A DNA stretch of 64,000 bases from Orlajensenia leifsoniae (GCF_004570845.1 NZ_SPQZ01000002.1:558001-622000); one strand, 5' to 3'; positions 1 through 8,590 are shown, counted from the stretch's first letter. Notes: a model not told the origin generated them from the sequence alone. Program-made: numbers and translations.

Positions 1-1
1 G

Positions 2-1066
2 AAGACCCCGGCGTCGAGCATCGTCGTGTACACGGCTTCGGCTCCCGACGACGCCGAGCAGGCACGCATCATCGCTGTCGCCGACGGCGTGAACCTGGTG
101 CGCGACCTCGTCAACGCGCCGCCGTCCGATCTGTACCCCGAGAGCTTCGTCGACCTGGCCGGTGATGCCATCGGAGATCTCCCCATCGAGGTGACGGTGT
201 GGGATGAGACCGAGCTGGCCGCCGACGGCTTCGGCGGCATCCTCGGCGTCGGCCAGGGTTCGGCCCGGCCTCCGCGCCTCCTCAAGCTCGCCTACTCCCC
301 CGCCGCCGCGACGCAGCACCTCGCCATCGTCGGCAAGGGCATCACCTTCGACACCGGCGGACTCTCGCTGAAGCCCCCGGTGCCGATGATCGGCATGAAG
401 AGCGACATGGCCGGCGCCGCGAACGTGCTCGCCGTCATCGTCGCCGCCGCACGCACGGAGCTGCCCGTGCGTCTGACGGGCTGGCTCTGCCTGGCCGAGA
501 ACATGCCGTCGGGCAACGCCGTGCGGCCCAATGACGTGTTGAGCATCCGCGGCGGAACCACGGTCGAGGTCGTGAACACGGATGCGGAGGGTCGGCTGGT
601 GATGGCAGACGGACTGGTCGCTGCATCCGAGGAGCACCCCGACGCGATCGTCGACGTCGCCACCCTCACCGGCGCACAGGTCGTCGCGCTGGGCCACCGC
701 TACTCGGCCGTGATGGGCGAAGTCGACCTCGTCGAGCGCGTGCTCGCAGCGTCGAAGAGCGTTGCTGAGCCGTTCTGGCCGATGCCGATCCCCGAGGAGC
801 TGCGTGCACGTCTCGACTCCGGCGTCGCCGACATCAAGAACGCCACGCCCGGCGACCCGGCGGCCGGCATGATGCTCGCCGCGGCATTCCTCCAGGACTT
901 CATCGGGAAGACCGCAGACGGCGAGTCCACGATTCCGTGGGCGCACCTCGACATCGCCGGGGCGGCACTCAACGAGGGCAAGCTCTACAGCTTCAACGGA
1001 CCCGGTGCCACCGGTGTGTCGGTGCGCACCCTTCTCGCGCTGGCGGAGTCGTACACGAGCAAGTAG
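2..1066 (+). CDS. pepA: Leucyl aminopeptidase (M17), 5' truncated by window edge
   Basis: C-terminal 354 residues of a cytosol aminopeptidase; the frame is open to the left edge, so the real start lies outside the window. M17 enzymes are hexameric, two-metal exopeptidases that remove N-terminal residues from peptides in the cytoplasm. The family signature NTDAEGRL is present, as are the metal-site segments GKGITFDTGG and MKSDMAGA. M17 proteins are usually about 500 residues, so roughly 150 N-terminal residues, the less conserved domain, are missing. A GTG lies at 26, but the residues upstream of it (KTPASSIV) continue the same frame and it should not be taken as the start. Identity is firm; substrate preference cannot be read. 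Confidence 0.93.
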   Translation, partial: KTPASSIVVYTASAPDDAEQARIIAVADGVNLVRDLVNAPPSDLYPESFVDLAGDAIGDLPIEVTVWDETELAADGFGGILGVGQGSARPPRLLKLAYSPAAATQHLAIVGKGITFDTGGLSLKPPVPMIGMKSDMAGAANVLAVIVAAARTELPVRLTGWLCLAENMPSGNAVRPNDVLSIRGGTTVEVVNTDAEGRLVMADGLVAASEEHPDAIVDVATLTGAQVVALGHRYSAVMGEVDLVERVLAASKSVAEPFWPMPIPEELRARLDSGVADIKNATPGDPAAGMMLAAAFLQDFIGKTADGESTIPWAHLDIAGAALNEGKLYSFNGPGATGVSVRTLLALAESYTSK

Positions 1067-1078
1067 TACTCTCTTAGA

Positions 1079-1098
1079 GGCGAGTTTCCGCGCTCGCC
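1079..1098 (+). terminator. Possible weak hairpin after pepA
   Basis: A 6-bp stem (GGCGAG/CTCGCC) with an 8-nt loop lies 13 bases past the pepA stop. There is no T-tract, so it may be a weak terminator or nothing. Confidence 0.25.
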
Positions 1099-1187
1099 CG
1101 CGATCGTCTCCATGAGCTCCCAACCGGATGCCGGGCAGCCGATCATGCATGTCCTTACACAGGTCTCGAAATCAAGGGAGTAGCTGG

Positions 1188-2561
1188 GTGTCGGAGCAGT
1201 CGTTTGACATTGTCGTTCTGGGTGGAGGAAGCGGTGGCTACGCCACTGCACTGCGAGCTGTCCAGCTCGGCTTCACCGTCGCCATGATCGAGAAGGACAA
1301 GGTGGGCGGCACGTGTCTGCACCGCGGCTGCATCCCGACCAAGGCGCTGCTGCACTCGGCCGAGGTGGCCGACTATGCCCGGGAGTCGGCCAAGTACGGC
1401 GTCAAGACCACGTTCGACGGCATCGACATGACGGCGGTGACCGCGTACCGTCAGGGCATCGTCGACAGCAAGTACAAGGGACTGCAGGGCCTCGTGAAGG
1501 CCCGGGGCATCACCACCATCGCCGGCGAGGGCAAGCTCACCTCCCCCACGACAGTCCAGGTCGGCGACGACACGATCACGGGCAAGCACATCGTGCTGGC
1601 CACGGGTTCGTACTCGCGCTCGCTGCCCGGCCTCGAGATCGGCGGGCGCGTCATCACGAGTGAGCAGGCCCTCCAGCTCGACTTCGTTCCCAAGAAGGTC
1701 GCCATCCTCGGCGGCGGTGTGATCGGAGTCGAGTTCGCGAGCGTCTGGAAGTCCTACGGGGCAGACGTGAGCATCATCGAGGCGCTCCCGCACCTCGTCC
1801 CCAACGAGGACGAGTCGGTCTCGAAGCAGTTCGAGCGCGCCTACCGCAAGCGCGGCATCGAATTCTCGCTCGGGGTGCGCTTCCAGAGCGTGACCCAGAA
1901 CGACCAGGGAGTCGTCGTCACACTCGAGGACGGCAAGACGATCGAGGCCGAGCTGCTTCTCGTCGCCGTCGGCCGTGGACCCGTCACCTCCGGGCTCGGC
2001 TACGACGAGGTCGGCATCACCATGGACCGTGGCTTCGTCATCACGAATGAGCGCCTCGCGACCAACGTTCCCGGCGTCTACGCCATCGGCGACATCGTTC
2101 CCGGCCTGCAGCTCGCGCACCGCAGCTTCCAGCAGGGCATCTTCGTCGCCGAGGAGATCGCCGGCCTCAACCCCATCGTGGTCGAGGACCTCAACATCCC
2201 GAAGGTCACCTACAGCGACCCCGAGGTGGCCTCGATCGGCTACTCGGAGGCCAAGGCCAAGGAGAAGTTCGGCGCCGACCAGGTGACCAGCTACGACTAC
2301 AGCCTCGGTGGCAACGGCAAGAGCCACATCATCGGCACCACCGGCTCGGTCAAGGTCGTTCGTGTGAACGACGGCCCCATCATCGGCATGCACATGATCG
2401 GCGCTCGCGTCGGCGAGCTCATCGGTGAAGCCCAGCTCGCTGTGAACTGGGAGGCCTACCCCGAGGACATCGCTCCTCTGGTGCACGCCCACCCCACGCA
2501 GAACGAGGCGCTCGGCGAGGCATTCCTCATGCTCGCCGGAAAGCCGCTGCACGCCATCTGA
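1188..2561 (+). CDS. lpdA: Dihydrolipoamide dehydrogenase (E3)
   Basis: FAD flavoprotein of 457 residues that reoxidises the dihydrolipoyl groups of 2-oxoacid dehydrogenase complexes with NAD+. Visible: N-terminal dinucleotide fold (VVLGGGSGG), the redox-active disulfide C43-LHRG-C48, a second nucleotide fold (AILGGGVIG), the FAD-binding segment near YAIGDI, and the C-terminal HAHPTQNE catalytic motif (H435). The open frame extends upstream to 1128, but GTG at 1188 has AAGGGAG seven bases before it and places the Rossmann strand at the usual distance. It is followed by the E2 gene in the same direction, so E3 and E2 are probably co-expressed. No E1 gene is adjacent; aceE lies about 28 kb away. 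Confidence 0.95.
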   Translation: MSEQSFDIVVLGGGSGGYATALRAVQLGFTVAMIEKDKVGGTCLHRGCIPTKALLHSAEVADYARESAKYGVKTTFDGIDMTAVTAYRQGIVDSKYKGLQGLVKARGITTIAGEGKLTSPTTVQVGDDTITGKHIVLATGSYSRSLPGLEIGGRVITSEQALQLDFVPKKVAILGGGVIGVEFASVWKSYGADVSIIEALPHLVPNEDESVSKQFERAYRKRGIEFSLGVRFQSVTQNDQGVVVTLEDGKTIEAELLLVAVGRGPVTSGLGYDEVGITMDRGFVITNERLATNVPGVYAIGDIVPGLQLAHRSFQQGIFVAEEIAGLNPIVVEDLNIPKVTYSDPEVASIGYSEAKAKEKFGADQVTSYDYSLGGNGKSHIIGTTGSVKVVRVNDGPIIGMHMIGARVGELIGEAQLAVNWEAYPEDIAPLVHAHPTQNEALGEAFLMLAGKPLHAI

Positions 2562-2591
2562 TCCGCGGATCAGATGGGCCGCTCACGGCCC
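2555..2591 (+). terminator. Palindrome plus second hairpin after lpdA
   Basis: A perfect 22-bp palindrome (2555-2576, centre CGCG) overlaps the lpdA stop codon. It is followed at once by a 6-bp hairpin (GGGCCG/CGGCCC, 2576-2591). There is no T-run. It may act as a terminator, mRNA stabiliser or operator between lpdA and sucB. Confidence 0.4.
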
Positions 2592-2684
2592 CGCTCGACA
2601 AGAACGCACGACCACTCGCGGCCTCGGCCGACCAGAACGCAATAAGCTACCAAGCAAAGAAAAGCTTGTGAAGGAGACAATCGC

Positions 2685-4226
2685 ATGAGCGAATCCGTCA
2701 GCCTCCCGGCACTCGGAGAGAGTGTCACCGAGGGAACGGTCACCCGCTGGCTCAAGAACGTGGGCGACCGCGTCGAGGTCGACGAGCCGCTGCTCGAGGT
2801 CTCGACCGACAAGGTCGACACCGAGATCCCCTCGCCGATCGCCGGTGTGATCGAGGCGATCCTGGTGCAGGAGGACGAGACCGTCGAGGTCGGCACCCCC
2901 CTCGTGACCATCGGTGACGGATCGGGCGGAGGCGACGCTCCCGCTGAGGAGCCCGCCGCTGAGGCCGCTCCTGCTGCTGAGGCCGCTCCTGCTGCTGAGG
3001 CCGCTCCTGCTGCCGAGGCAGCACCCGCGCCGGCCGCCGAGCCCGCCCCGGCCGCCGAGGTTCCGTCGACGGAGGCTCCGGTCGAGGCCGAGGCGCCCGC
3101 CGCCGCTCCCGCACCTGCCGCCGAGGCTCCCGCAGCTCCGGCACCTGCAGCCCCCGAGCCGGCTCCCGCCGCCGCGCCCGCTGCTCCGGCTCCCGCAGCC
3201 GCGCCCGCTGCTCCGGCGCCCGCTGCTCCGGCTCCCGCTGCTCCGGCTCCCGCCGCAGCGCCTGCACCGGCTGCCGCCGCCCCCGCCCCGGCTGCCGCCG
3301 CTCCGGCGACGCCGGCCCCCGCGTCCTCCGGTGCTCACTCGGGTGGCGGTTACGTCACCCCGATCGTGCGCAAGCTCGCGAACGAGCAGGGTGTCGACCT
3401 CGCCACCATCACCGGAACCGGTGTCGGTGGCCGCATCCGCAAGCAGGACGTCCTGTCCGCGGCCTCCGGAACCGCAGCCACCCCGTCGGCGCCCGCCCTC
3501 GAGGTCTCGCCGCTGCGCGGAACGACGGTGCCGATGACGCGCCTGCGCAAGGTCGTCGCCGAGCGTGCCGTCGCGTCGATGCAGCAGACCGCTCAGCTCA
3601 CGACCGTTGTGAAGGTCGACGTCACCCGCGTCGCCCAGCTCCGCGACAAGGTCAAGGGCGAGTTCCAGCAGAAGACCGGCCAGAAGCTCTCCTTCCTGCC
3701 GTTCTTCGCCCTCGCGTCCGTCGAGGCCCTGCAGGCGTTCCCGATCATCAACTCGACCGTCGACGGTGACTCCATCGTCTACCCGGGCCACGAGAACCTG
3801 GCCATCGCGGTCGACACCGAGCGCGGCCTGCTGACCCCGGTCATCAAGGATGCGGCCGCTCTCGACCTGGCCGGCTTCGCTGCTCAGATCGCCGACCTCG
3901 CCGGCCGCACTCGCGACAACAAGCTGAAGCCCGACGAGCTCGCCGGCGGCACCTTCACGCTGACCAACACTGGTTCGCGTGGCGCGCTGTTCGACACCCC
4001 CGTCGTCTTCCTTCCGCAGTCGGCCATCCTCGGCACCGGCATCGTCGTCAAGGAGCCCACAGTCGTCAGCCAGGACGGCGTCGACGCCATCGCCATCCGG
4101 TCGATCGTCTACCTCGCCCTCTCGTACGATCACCGCATCGTCGATGGTGCGGATGCCGCTCGCTACCTCACCGCGGTCAAGAACCGCCTCGAGGCCGGCG
4201 ACTTCGAGGGCGACCTCGGCATCTAG
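2685..4226 (+). CDS. sucB: Dihydrolipoamide acyltransferase (E2), single lipoyl domain
   Basis: 513-residue E2 core of a 2-oxoacid dehydrogenase complex. Order of domains: one lipoyl domain (1-80, lipoylated K43 in TDKVDTE); a very long Ala/Pro/Glu linker (about 85-220); a peripheral-subunit-binding domain (VRKLANEQGVD to GRIRKQDV); and the catalytic acyltransferase domain ending in SYDHRIVDG, with H483 as general base. The start is ATG with AAGGAGA upstream. Several actinobacterial E2 proteins carry two or three lipoyl domains; this one has one. Whether it serves the pyruvate or the oxoglutarate complex, or both, cannot be decided here; the symbol follows the common annotation of this family. 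The stop lies 3 bp from the convergent pseudokinase gene. Confidence 0.92.
   Translation: MSESVSLPALGESVTEGTVTRWLKNVGDRVEVDEPLLEVSTDKVDTEIPSPIAGVIEAILVQEDETVEVGTPLVTIGDGSGGGDAPAEEPAAEAAPAAEAAPAAEAAPAAEAAPAPAAEPAPAAEVPSTEAPVEAEAPAAAPAPAAEAPAAPAPAAPEPAPAAAPAAPAPAAAPAAPAPAAPAPAAPAPAAAPAPAAAAPAPAAAAPATPAPASSGAHSGGGYVTPIVRKLANEQGVDLATITGTGVGGRIRKQDVLSAASGTAATPSAPALEVSPLRGTTVPMTRLRKVVAERAVASMQQTAQLTTVVKVDVTRVAQLRDKVKGEFQQKTGQKLSFLPFFALASVEALQAFPIINSTVDGDSIVYPGHENLAIAVDTERGLLTPVIKDAAALDLAGFAAQIADLAGRTRDNKLKPDELAGGTFTLTNTGSRGALFDTPVVFLPQSAILGTGIVVKEPTVVSQDGVDAIAIRSIVYLALSYDHRIVDGADAARYLTAVKNRLEAGDFEGDLGI
2958..3011 (+). repeat. 18-bp tandem repeat in the E2 linker
   Basis: Three exact head-to-tail copies of an 18-bp unit (GCTGAGGCCGCTCCTGCT) encode AEAAPA repeats. 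A degenerate Ala/Pro continuation runs to about 3320. Such tracts are prone to slippage in length. Confidence 0.85.
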
Positions 4227-4229
4227 GGT

Positions 4230-5648
4230 TCAGCCCTCGAACACCTCGCGCAATCGCCATCCGGCCTCGCCCTTCATCAGAAGGAGCGAGGCCGCTGGTG
4301 TCTCCGCGGTCGGTGCGGGCAGTGCGACGATGGCGGCGTCGCCCGTGCGTCCGATGAGAGTGATCGCGTCAGACGGCAGGAGCGACTGAGGATCCCCGCC
4401 ACTGGACAAGGCATGCCGGTCCGCCTCGTCGAGGGGCGATGACGCCTGGTCCACCGCCGCCAGACACGACGACTCTCCGAGCTTCAGGCAGGTCTGACGT
4501 GCCGACAGCAGGGCGGCGGCAGCCGCCAGCGGATCGTCACCCAGGACCGCGGAGTCGGTCGTCTCAGCCTGGGCGGCGGTCACGTGAAGTGAGGGGTCGG
4601 CACGGGCACTCGACCGCGGGAGAGATGTCGGCGCCGTCTCCGACACGGGCCCCGGGGACGTCCCCTGAGCCGCGGGAGGCAGCAGGCTGAGGACGGCGCC
4701 TGCACCGACGACCAGAAGCGTGCCGGCGAGAATCGCCGGACGCCGGTGGCGACCCAGGAACGCTCGGGCAGCGCCACCCAGGTGCGTCGGTGTCAGGATC
4801 GCGCGAGCAGAGCGTACGGCGCGCAGGATCGCCGGGCGGTTGCTCCCGTCGTCATCGTCGTCGGGATCGGTCTGGGCGGGCCGTTCACCGGATGCCGCGA
4901 CCGGGCCCAGCCTCGCGGGAACGACTGACCCGCCGCCGGTCGACCCGTCGGGTGCCGCGAGCACGACGGGACGAGCCGGCGCCCAGTCGAAGACGCGGGC
5001 TTCCAGCTCGGGCAGGCGATCCGTCAGCGGGCGCGCGCCCTCCTGAGAGCGCAGCCAGGCGAGGAATCCAGGATCGGAATGCCGTGCGAGAACGAGCACG
5101 TCGGCGATGAAGTCGCCGAGATGACGGAGTTCGAGGCGCAGTACATCGGCACTGCTTCCGCCCTCAGCCAGGTGTCCCGCCGACGAGAACGAGGTGATCA
5201 CCGGCCGTCCGCTGCGATCGAATCGGACCGACGACGGCACCAGCCCCAGCGACCATCCTGCAGCACGGACTGCGGCGACTGTGCCGATCACCGCTCCCAG
5301 CACTGTCACGAGCTCCCCGGGCTGCGGCCGCCGGTCAGCTGCGAGCCATGCTGACAGCGTCGGGCCGTCGAGCCTGTCGAGCACGAGGCAGATCGATCCG
5401 TCTCGCAGTGTGGCGACATCGTGGAGTCTCGGCACGCAGGCCGCCTGCACGGACCCGAGGATGGCGATGTCCGTGGCGCTGGCAGCCGCGTGGGCGGCGC
5501 TGAAGAGCTTGAGGGCGACAGTGCGCTCCCCCGCCCCGCCGGCGGCCGCGTCGCCGGCATGCCCGAGATGCACCTCTGCTCGGCGTCCTGATCCGAGGCG
5601 CCTCAGGACGCGGTATCCCGCGAGGCGCGTGGAGTCGTCCCGTGTCAT
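4230..5648 (-). CDS. Membrane Ser/Thr pseudokinase
   Basis: 472 residues. The N-terminal part has the outline of a bacterial Ser/Thr protein kinase: a glycine-loop-like LGSGRRAEVHLG and the beta-3 lysine (TVALKLF). The catalytic loop is lost: where HRD..K..N should be there is GLVPSSVRFD, and the DFG segment reads SFSS. Phosphotransfer is therefore unlikely. An acidic linker is followed by one transmembrane helix (AILAGTLLVVGAGAVLSLLPP region) and an extracytoplasmic C-terminal domain of about 150 residues with two cysteines. A role as a binding or scaffold protein is inference. ATG 5648 was chosen over the open frame reaching 5885, whose extra 79 residues look non-protein-like. Convergent with sucB. 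Confidence 0.75.
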   Translation of the reverse strand: MTRDDSTRLAGYRVLRRLGSGRRAEVHLGHAGDAAAGGAGERTVALKLFSAAHAAASATDIAILGSVQAACVPRLHDVATLRDGSICLVLDRLDGPTLSAWLAADRRPQPGELVTVLGAVIGTVAAVRAAGWSLGLVPSSVRFDRSGRPVITSFSSAGHLAEGGSSADVLRLELRHLGDFIADVLVLARHSDPGFLAWLRSQEGARPLTDRLPELEARVFDWAPARPVVLAAPDGSTGGGSVVPARLGPVAASGERPAQTDPDDDDDGSNRPAILRAVRSARAILTPTHLGGAARAFLGRHRRPAILAGTLLVVGAGAVLSLLPPAAQGTSPGPVSETAPTSLPRSSARADPSLHVTAAQAETTDSAVLGDDPLAAAAALLSARQTCLKLGESSCLAAVDQASSPLDEADRHALSSGGDPQSLLPSDAITLIGRTGDAAIVALPAPTAETPAASLLLMKGEAGWRLREVFEG

Positions 5649-5866
5649 GCAGCAACGATCACCGAGAAGGACCCACGCCGAGAGCCAATGAGCGTGCCCG
5701 GTGTGGTCGCGTGTTCGCACGAACCCGAGGGGAGGAGTCCCGGAGCGCGGTTCTCCGACGCTGCTCACCTGCGTCCTGACCGCCGATCTCCCCCGTTCGT
5801 CGCTCGCTGCGGCCAGGTTCGCCCACGGCGTGTCCTGATCCGTCACGAAGGGGCGTGTCGACTCGG

Positions 5867-5872
5867 TATCCT
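5867..5872 (+). promoter_or_regulatory. -10 element (TATCCT), leaderless promoter
   Basis: TATCCT lies exactly 6 nt before the ATG of the DUF4191 gene, so transcription should begin at or next to the start codon. Confidence 0.55.
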
Positions 5873-5878
5873 TGAGCC

Positions 5879-6589
5879 ATGGCACGCAAGTCGGACACGT
5901 CGTCCACTCCGAAGGAACCCGGTCGCTTCAAGCAGATGTGGCAGGTCTTCCAGATGACCCGCCGGTACGACTCCAACGCGGTATGGATCATGCTCCTCGG
6001 CTTCCTCGCACCCGTCGTCGTCGGTCTGGGCTTCGCCCTCTGGCTCGGCGAGGGCAACGGATTCACGATCGCCCTCTGGATCATCGCGGGCGTGCTCGGC
6101 GGTCTGCTGATCGCCCTCGTCGTGCTCGGCCGTCGCGCCGAGAAGGCCGCGTACTCGCAGATCGAGGGTCAGCCCGGCGCCGTCGGCGCCGTTCTGCGCA
6201 GCTCCCTGCGCCGTGGGTGGGTCGGCAGCGAGATGCCGATCTCCGTCAACGGCAAGACCCACGACGCCGTCTACCGCGCCGTCGGCCGCGGCGGCGTCGT
6301 CCTCATCAGCGAAGGCCCGATCAGCCGCACCCAGCGCATGCTCGACGACGAGAAGCGCAAGGTCGCCAAGGTCGTCCCCAACGTGCCGATCTCGATGCTC
6401 TCGGTCGGACCCGACGCCAACGCCGTGCCGCTGCACAAGCTCTCGCGGGCGCTCGTTAAGATCAAGCCCAAGCTGACGAAGGCCGAGGTCCTCGCGGTCA
6501 ACAACCGCCTGACCTCGATGGCGAAGACCGGGCTGCCGATCCCCAAGGGCATCGACCCCAACAAGGTGCGCGCGCAACGACGCGCGTAG
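5879..6589 (+). CDS. DUF4191 family membrane protein
   Basis: 236-residue actinobacterial membrane protein of unknown function. The N-terminus is charged (MARKSDTSS...), then two hydrophobic helices sit at about 35-55 and 62-85 (IMLLGFLAPVVVGLGFALWL and ALWIIAGVLGGLLIALVVLG). The rest is a soluble basic domain, with conserved-looking SEGPISRTQRML and KTGLPIPKG segments near the end. The start has no Shine-Dalgarno sequence but a -10 box 6 nt upstream. The stop abuts the convergent RDD gene. DUF4191 is recognised from overall pattern; no biochemical role is known to me. Confidence 0.85.
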   Translation: MARKSDTSSTPKEPGRFKQMWQVFQMTRRYDSNAVWIMLLGFLAPVVVGLGFALWLGEGNGFTIALWIIAGVLGGLLIALVVLGRRAEKAAYSQIEGQPGAVGAVLRSSLRRGWVGSEMPISVNGKTHDAVYRAVGRGGVVLISEGPISRTQRMLDDEKRKVAKVVPNVPISMLSVGPDANAVPLHKLSRALVKIKPKLTKAEVLAVNNRLTSMAKTGLPIPKGIDPNKVRAQRRA

Positions 6590-7030
6590 TCAGACCCGCA
6601 GGAGGATCGTTCCGGCGATCTTGTCGTGGAAGCCGCGCTGGTCCGAGTCCCAGACCAGTGCTGGAATCACGATGGTGAGCAGCACCGAACGTACGATCGG
6701 GCGCCAGATCCCGACCCAGCCTCCGGCGATGGCGACGACGCGCATGCCGAGCAGACGATGGCCGATGCTTCCGCCGATCGTCGGGATGAAGACGACCTGC
6801 AGCACCAGGAAGACCACCGGCGTCAGCCACGTGTAGGTGAACGAGTTGTAGCTCGCGAAGAGCAGGGTGATCAGCATGGCGCTGCCCCAGTCGATGAGGA
6901 GCGCGACGATCCGCCGCCCGGCACGTGCGACCGAACCCGAGCCATCGCGAGGGACGCCGAGGCGCTCCCCGGGATAGACGCTGGGGGCCAGGTCGCCGAA
7001 GGTCCGAGGATTTGACGCGGGGGTGCTCAC
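6590..7030 (-). CDS. RDD family membrane protein
   Basis: 146-residue integral membrane protein. The R...D pattern of the RDD family is visible in the first helix (RRIVALLIDWGSAM). Three to four hydrophobic segments follow, including TYTWLTPVVFLVLQVVF and the conserved GHRLLGMRVV stretch before the last helix. RDD proteins are poorly characterised; some have been linked to ion exchange or to protein handling in the membrane. The start is GTG, read leaderless from TAGACT 6 nt upstream. Divergent from glnA, sharing the intergenic region that holds the GlnR box, so nitrogen control could touch this gene too (inference). Confidence 0.85.
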   Translation of the reverse strand: MSTPASNPRTFGDLAPSVYPGERLGVPRDGSGSVARAGRRIVALLIDWGSAMLITLLFASYNSFTYTWLTPVVFLVLQVVFIPTIGGSIGHRLLGMRVVAIAGGWVGIWRPIVRSVLLTIVIPALVWDSDQRGFHDKIAGTILLRV

Positions 7031-7036
7031 TCCACG

Positions 7037-7042
7037 AGTCTA
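7037..7042 (-). promoter_or_regulatory. -10 element (TAGACT), leaderless promoter
   Basis: TAGACT on the minus strand, 6 nt before the GTG start of the RDD gene. Confidence 0.55.
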
Positions 7043-7058
7043 ATGAGACGGCACGGCC

Positions 7059-7096
7059 GTAACATGCCTGAAACATTTGCGACACTGCAGGGAAAC
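7059..7096 (+). promoter_or_regulatory. GlnR box upstream of glnA
   Basis: Four pentamers on a strict 11-bp period: GTAAC (7059), GAAAC (7070), GACAC (7081), GAAAC (7092). This is the published actinobacterial GlnR layout gTnAC-n6-GaAAc repeated twice. It ends 10 bp before a putative glnA -10 element, a position suited to an activator. Confidence 0.75.
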
Positions 7097-7106
7097 GGCC
7101 TCCCAA

Positions 7107-7112
7107 TACCCT
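7107..7112 (+). promoter_or_regulatory. Putative glnA -10 element (TACCCT)
   Basis: TACCCT fits TANNNT and lies just downstream of the GlnR half-sites, giving a leader of about 45 nt with its own Shine-Dalgarno sequence. Confidence 0.4.
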
Positions 7113-7165
7113 CATGAACAGTTGCGCTGTGCAGCGATCGGTTCCAGTCCTAGGAGAAGTCCTAC

Positions 7166-8590
7166 ATGTTCAAAGACTCGTCTGAAGTTCTCGCGTTCAT
7201 CAAGGAGACAGACGTCAAGTTCCTCGACATCCGTTTCACCGACCTTCCGGGTGTGCAGCAGCACTTCAACATCCCGGCGTCGACTGTCGACGAGGAGTTC
7301 TTCACCGTCGGCCAGTTGTTCGACGGTTCGTCCATCCGCGGATTCGCGAACATCCACGAGTCGGACATGCAGCTCATCCCTGACGTGACGACCGCCTACA
7401 TCGACCAGTTCCGCATCGAGCGCACGCTCATCATGGTCTTCGACATCTACAACCCGCGCAACGGCGAGATCTACTCGAAGGACCCGCGCCAGGTCGCCAA
7501 GAAGGCCGAGAAGTACCTCGCCTCGACCGGCATCGCCGACACCGCGTTCTTCGCCCCCGAGGCCGAGTTCTACATCTTCGACGACGTCCGCTACGAAGTG
7601 AACCAGTACTCGAGCTTCTACTCGGTCGACTCCGAAGAGGGTGCCTGGAACTCCGGCCGCAAGGAGGAGGGCGGCAACCTCGCGAACAAGACGCCCTATA
7701 AGGGCGGCTACTTCCCCGTCTCCCCCGTGGACAAGACCGCTGACCTGCGCGACGACATCTCGCTCAAGCTCATCGACGCCGGCCTCATCCTCGAGCGCTC
7801 GCACCACGAGGTGGGAACCGGTGGTCAGCAGGAGATCAACTACCGCTTCGACACCATGGTGCACGCGGCCGACGACATCCTGAAGTTCAAGTACATCGTG
7901 AAGAACACGGCCGAGCAGTGGGGCAAGACCGCCACGTTCATGCCGAAGCCGCTGTTCGGCGACAACGGATCGGGCATGCACACCCACCAGTCGCTGTGGA
8001 ACGACGGCAAGCCGCTGTTCTACGACGAGGCCGGCTACGGCGGACTCTCCGACCTGGCCCGCTGGTACATCGGCGGCCTGCTCAAGCACGCCCCCGCAGT
8101 CCTCGCCTTCACGAACCCGACGGTGAACTCCTACCACCGCCTGGTTCCCGGCTTCGAGGCCCCTGTCAACCTGGTCTACTCGGCCGGCAACCGCTCGGCT
8201 TCGATCCGCATCCCGATCACGGGGACCAACCCGAAGGCCAAGCGCATCGAATTCCGCGCTCCGGATGCCTCGGGCAACCCGTACCTCGCTTTCGCCGCCC
8301 AGCTCATGGCTGGCCTCGACGGCATCAAGAACCGCATCGAGCCGCACGAGCCCGTCGACAAAGACCTCTACGAGCTGCCGCCCGAGGAGGCCAAGAACAT
8401 CCCGCAGGTTCCGGCTTCCCTGGGCGCTGCCCTCGATGCACTCGAGGCAGACCACGAGTTCCTGCTCGCCGGCGGCGTGTTCACACCCGAGCTCATCGAG
8501 ACGTGGATCGACTACAAGCGCGAGAAGGAGATCAAGCCCCTCGCGCAGCGTCCGCACCCGTTCGAGTTCGAGCTCTACTACGGCGTGTAG
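7166..8590 (+). CDS. glnA: Glutamine synthetase type I (GlnA1)
   Basis: 474-residue dodecameric glutamine synthetase making glutamine from glutamate, ammonia and ATP. It aligns by eye along its whole length with the enterobacterial enzyme: beta-grasp N-terminus, PEAEFY metal ligands, [18 protein letters not shown], and the regulatory segment [10 protein letters not shown]402 is the expected site of adenylylation by GlnE, which is encoded 2.4 kb away. ATG has AGGAGA nine bases upstream. The GlnR box before it indicates nitrogen-responsive transcription. A strong terminator follows, so it is probably monocistronic. Confidence 0.97.
   Translation: MFKDSSEVLAFIKETDVKFLDIRFTDLPGVQQHFNIPASTVDEEFFTVGQLFDGSSIRGFANIHESDMQLIPDVTTAYIDQFRIERTLIMVFDIYNPRNGEIYSKDPRQVAKKAEKYLASTGIADTAFFAPEAEFYIFDDVRYEVNQYSSFYSVDSEEGAWNSGRKEEGGNLANKTPYKGGYFPVSPVDKTADLRDDISLKLIDAGLILERSHHEVGTGGQQEINYRFDTMVHAADDILKFKYIVKNTAEQWGKTATFMPKPLFGDNGSGMHTHQSLWNDGKPLFYDEAGYGGLSDLARWYIGGLLKHAPAVLAFTNPTVNSYHRLVPGFEAPVNLVYSAGNRSASIRIPITGTNPKAKRIEFRAPDASGNPYLAFAAQLMAGLDGIKNRIEPHEPVDKDLYELPPEEAKNIPQVPASLGAALDALEADHEFLLAGGVFTPELIETWIDYKREKEIKPLAQRPHPFEFELYYGV

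Noticed and set aside
1155-2552. 465-codon minus-strand ORF opposite lpdA
   Set aside because: It mirrors lpdA, whose motifs are unmistakable; the translation is Asp/Val/Leu-rich with no motif, as usual for antisense frames in GC-rich DNA.
2583-4133. 516-codon minus-strand ORF with Gly/Arg/Ser runs opposite sucB
   Set aside because: The runs are the antisense reading of the Ala/Pro linker; the sense frame has lipoyl, binding and catalytic domains.
5649-5885. 79-residue N-terminal extension of the pseudokinase
   Set aside because: It crosses the promoter of the divergent DUF4191 gene and does not look like protein; ATG 5648 sits just before the kinase-like domain.
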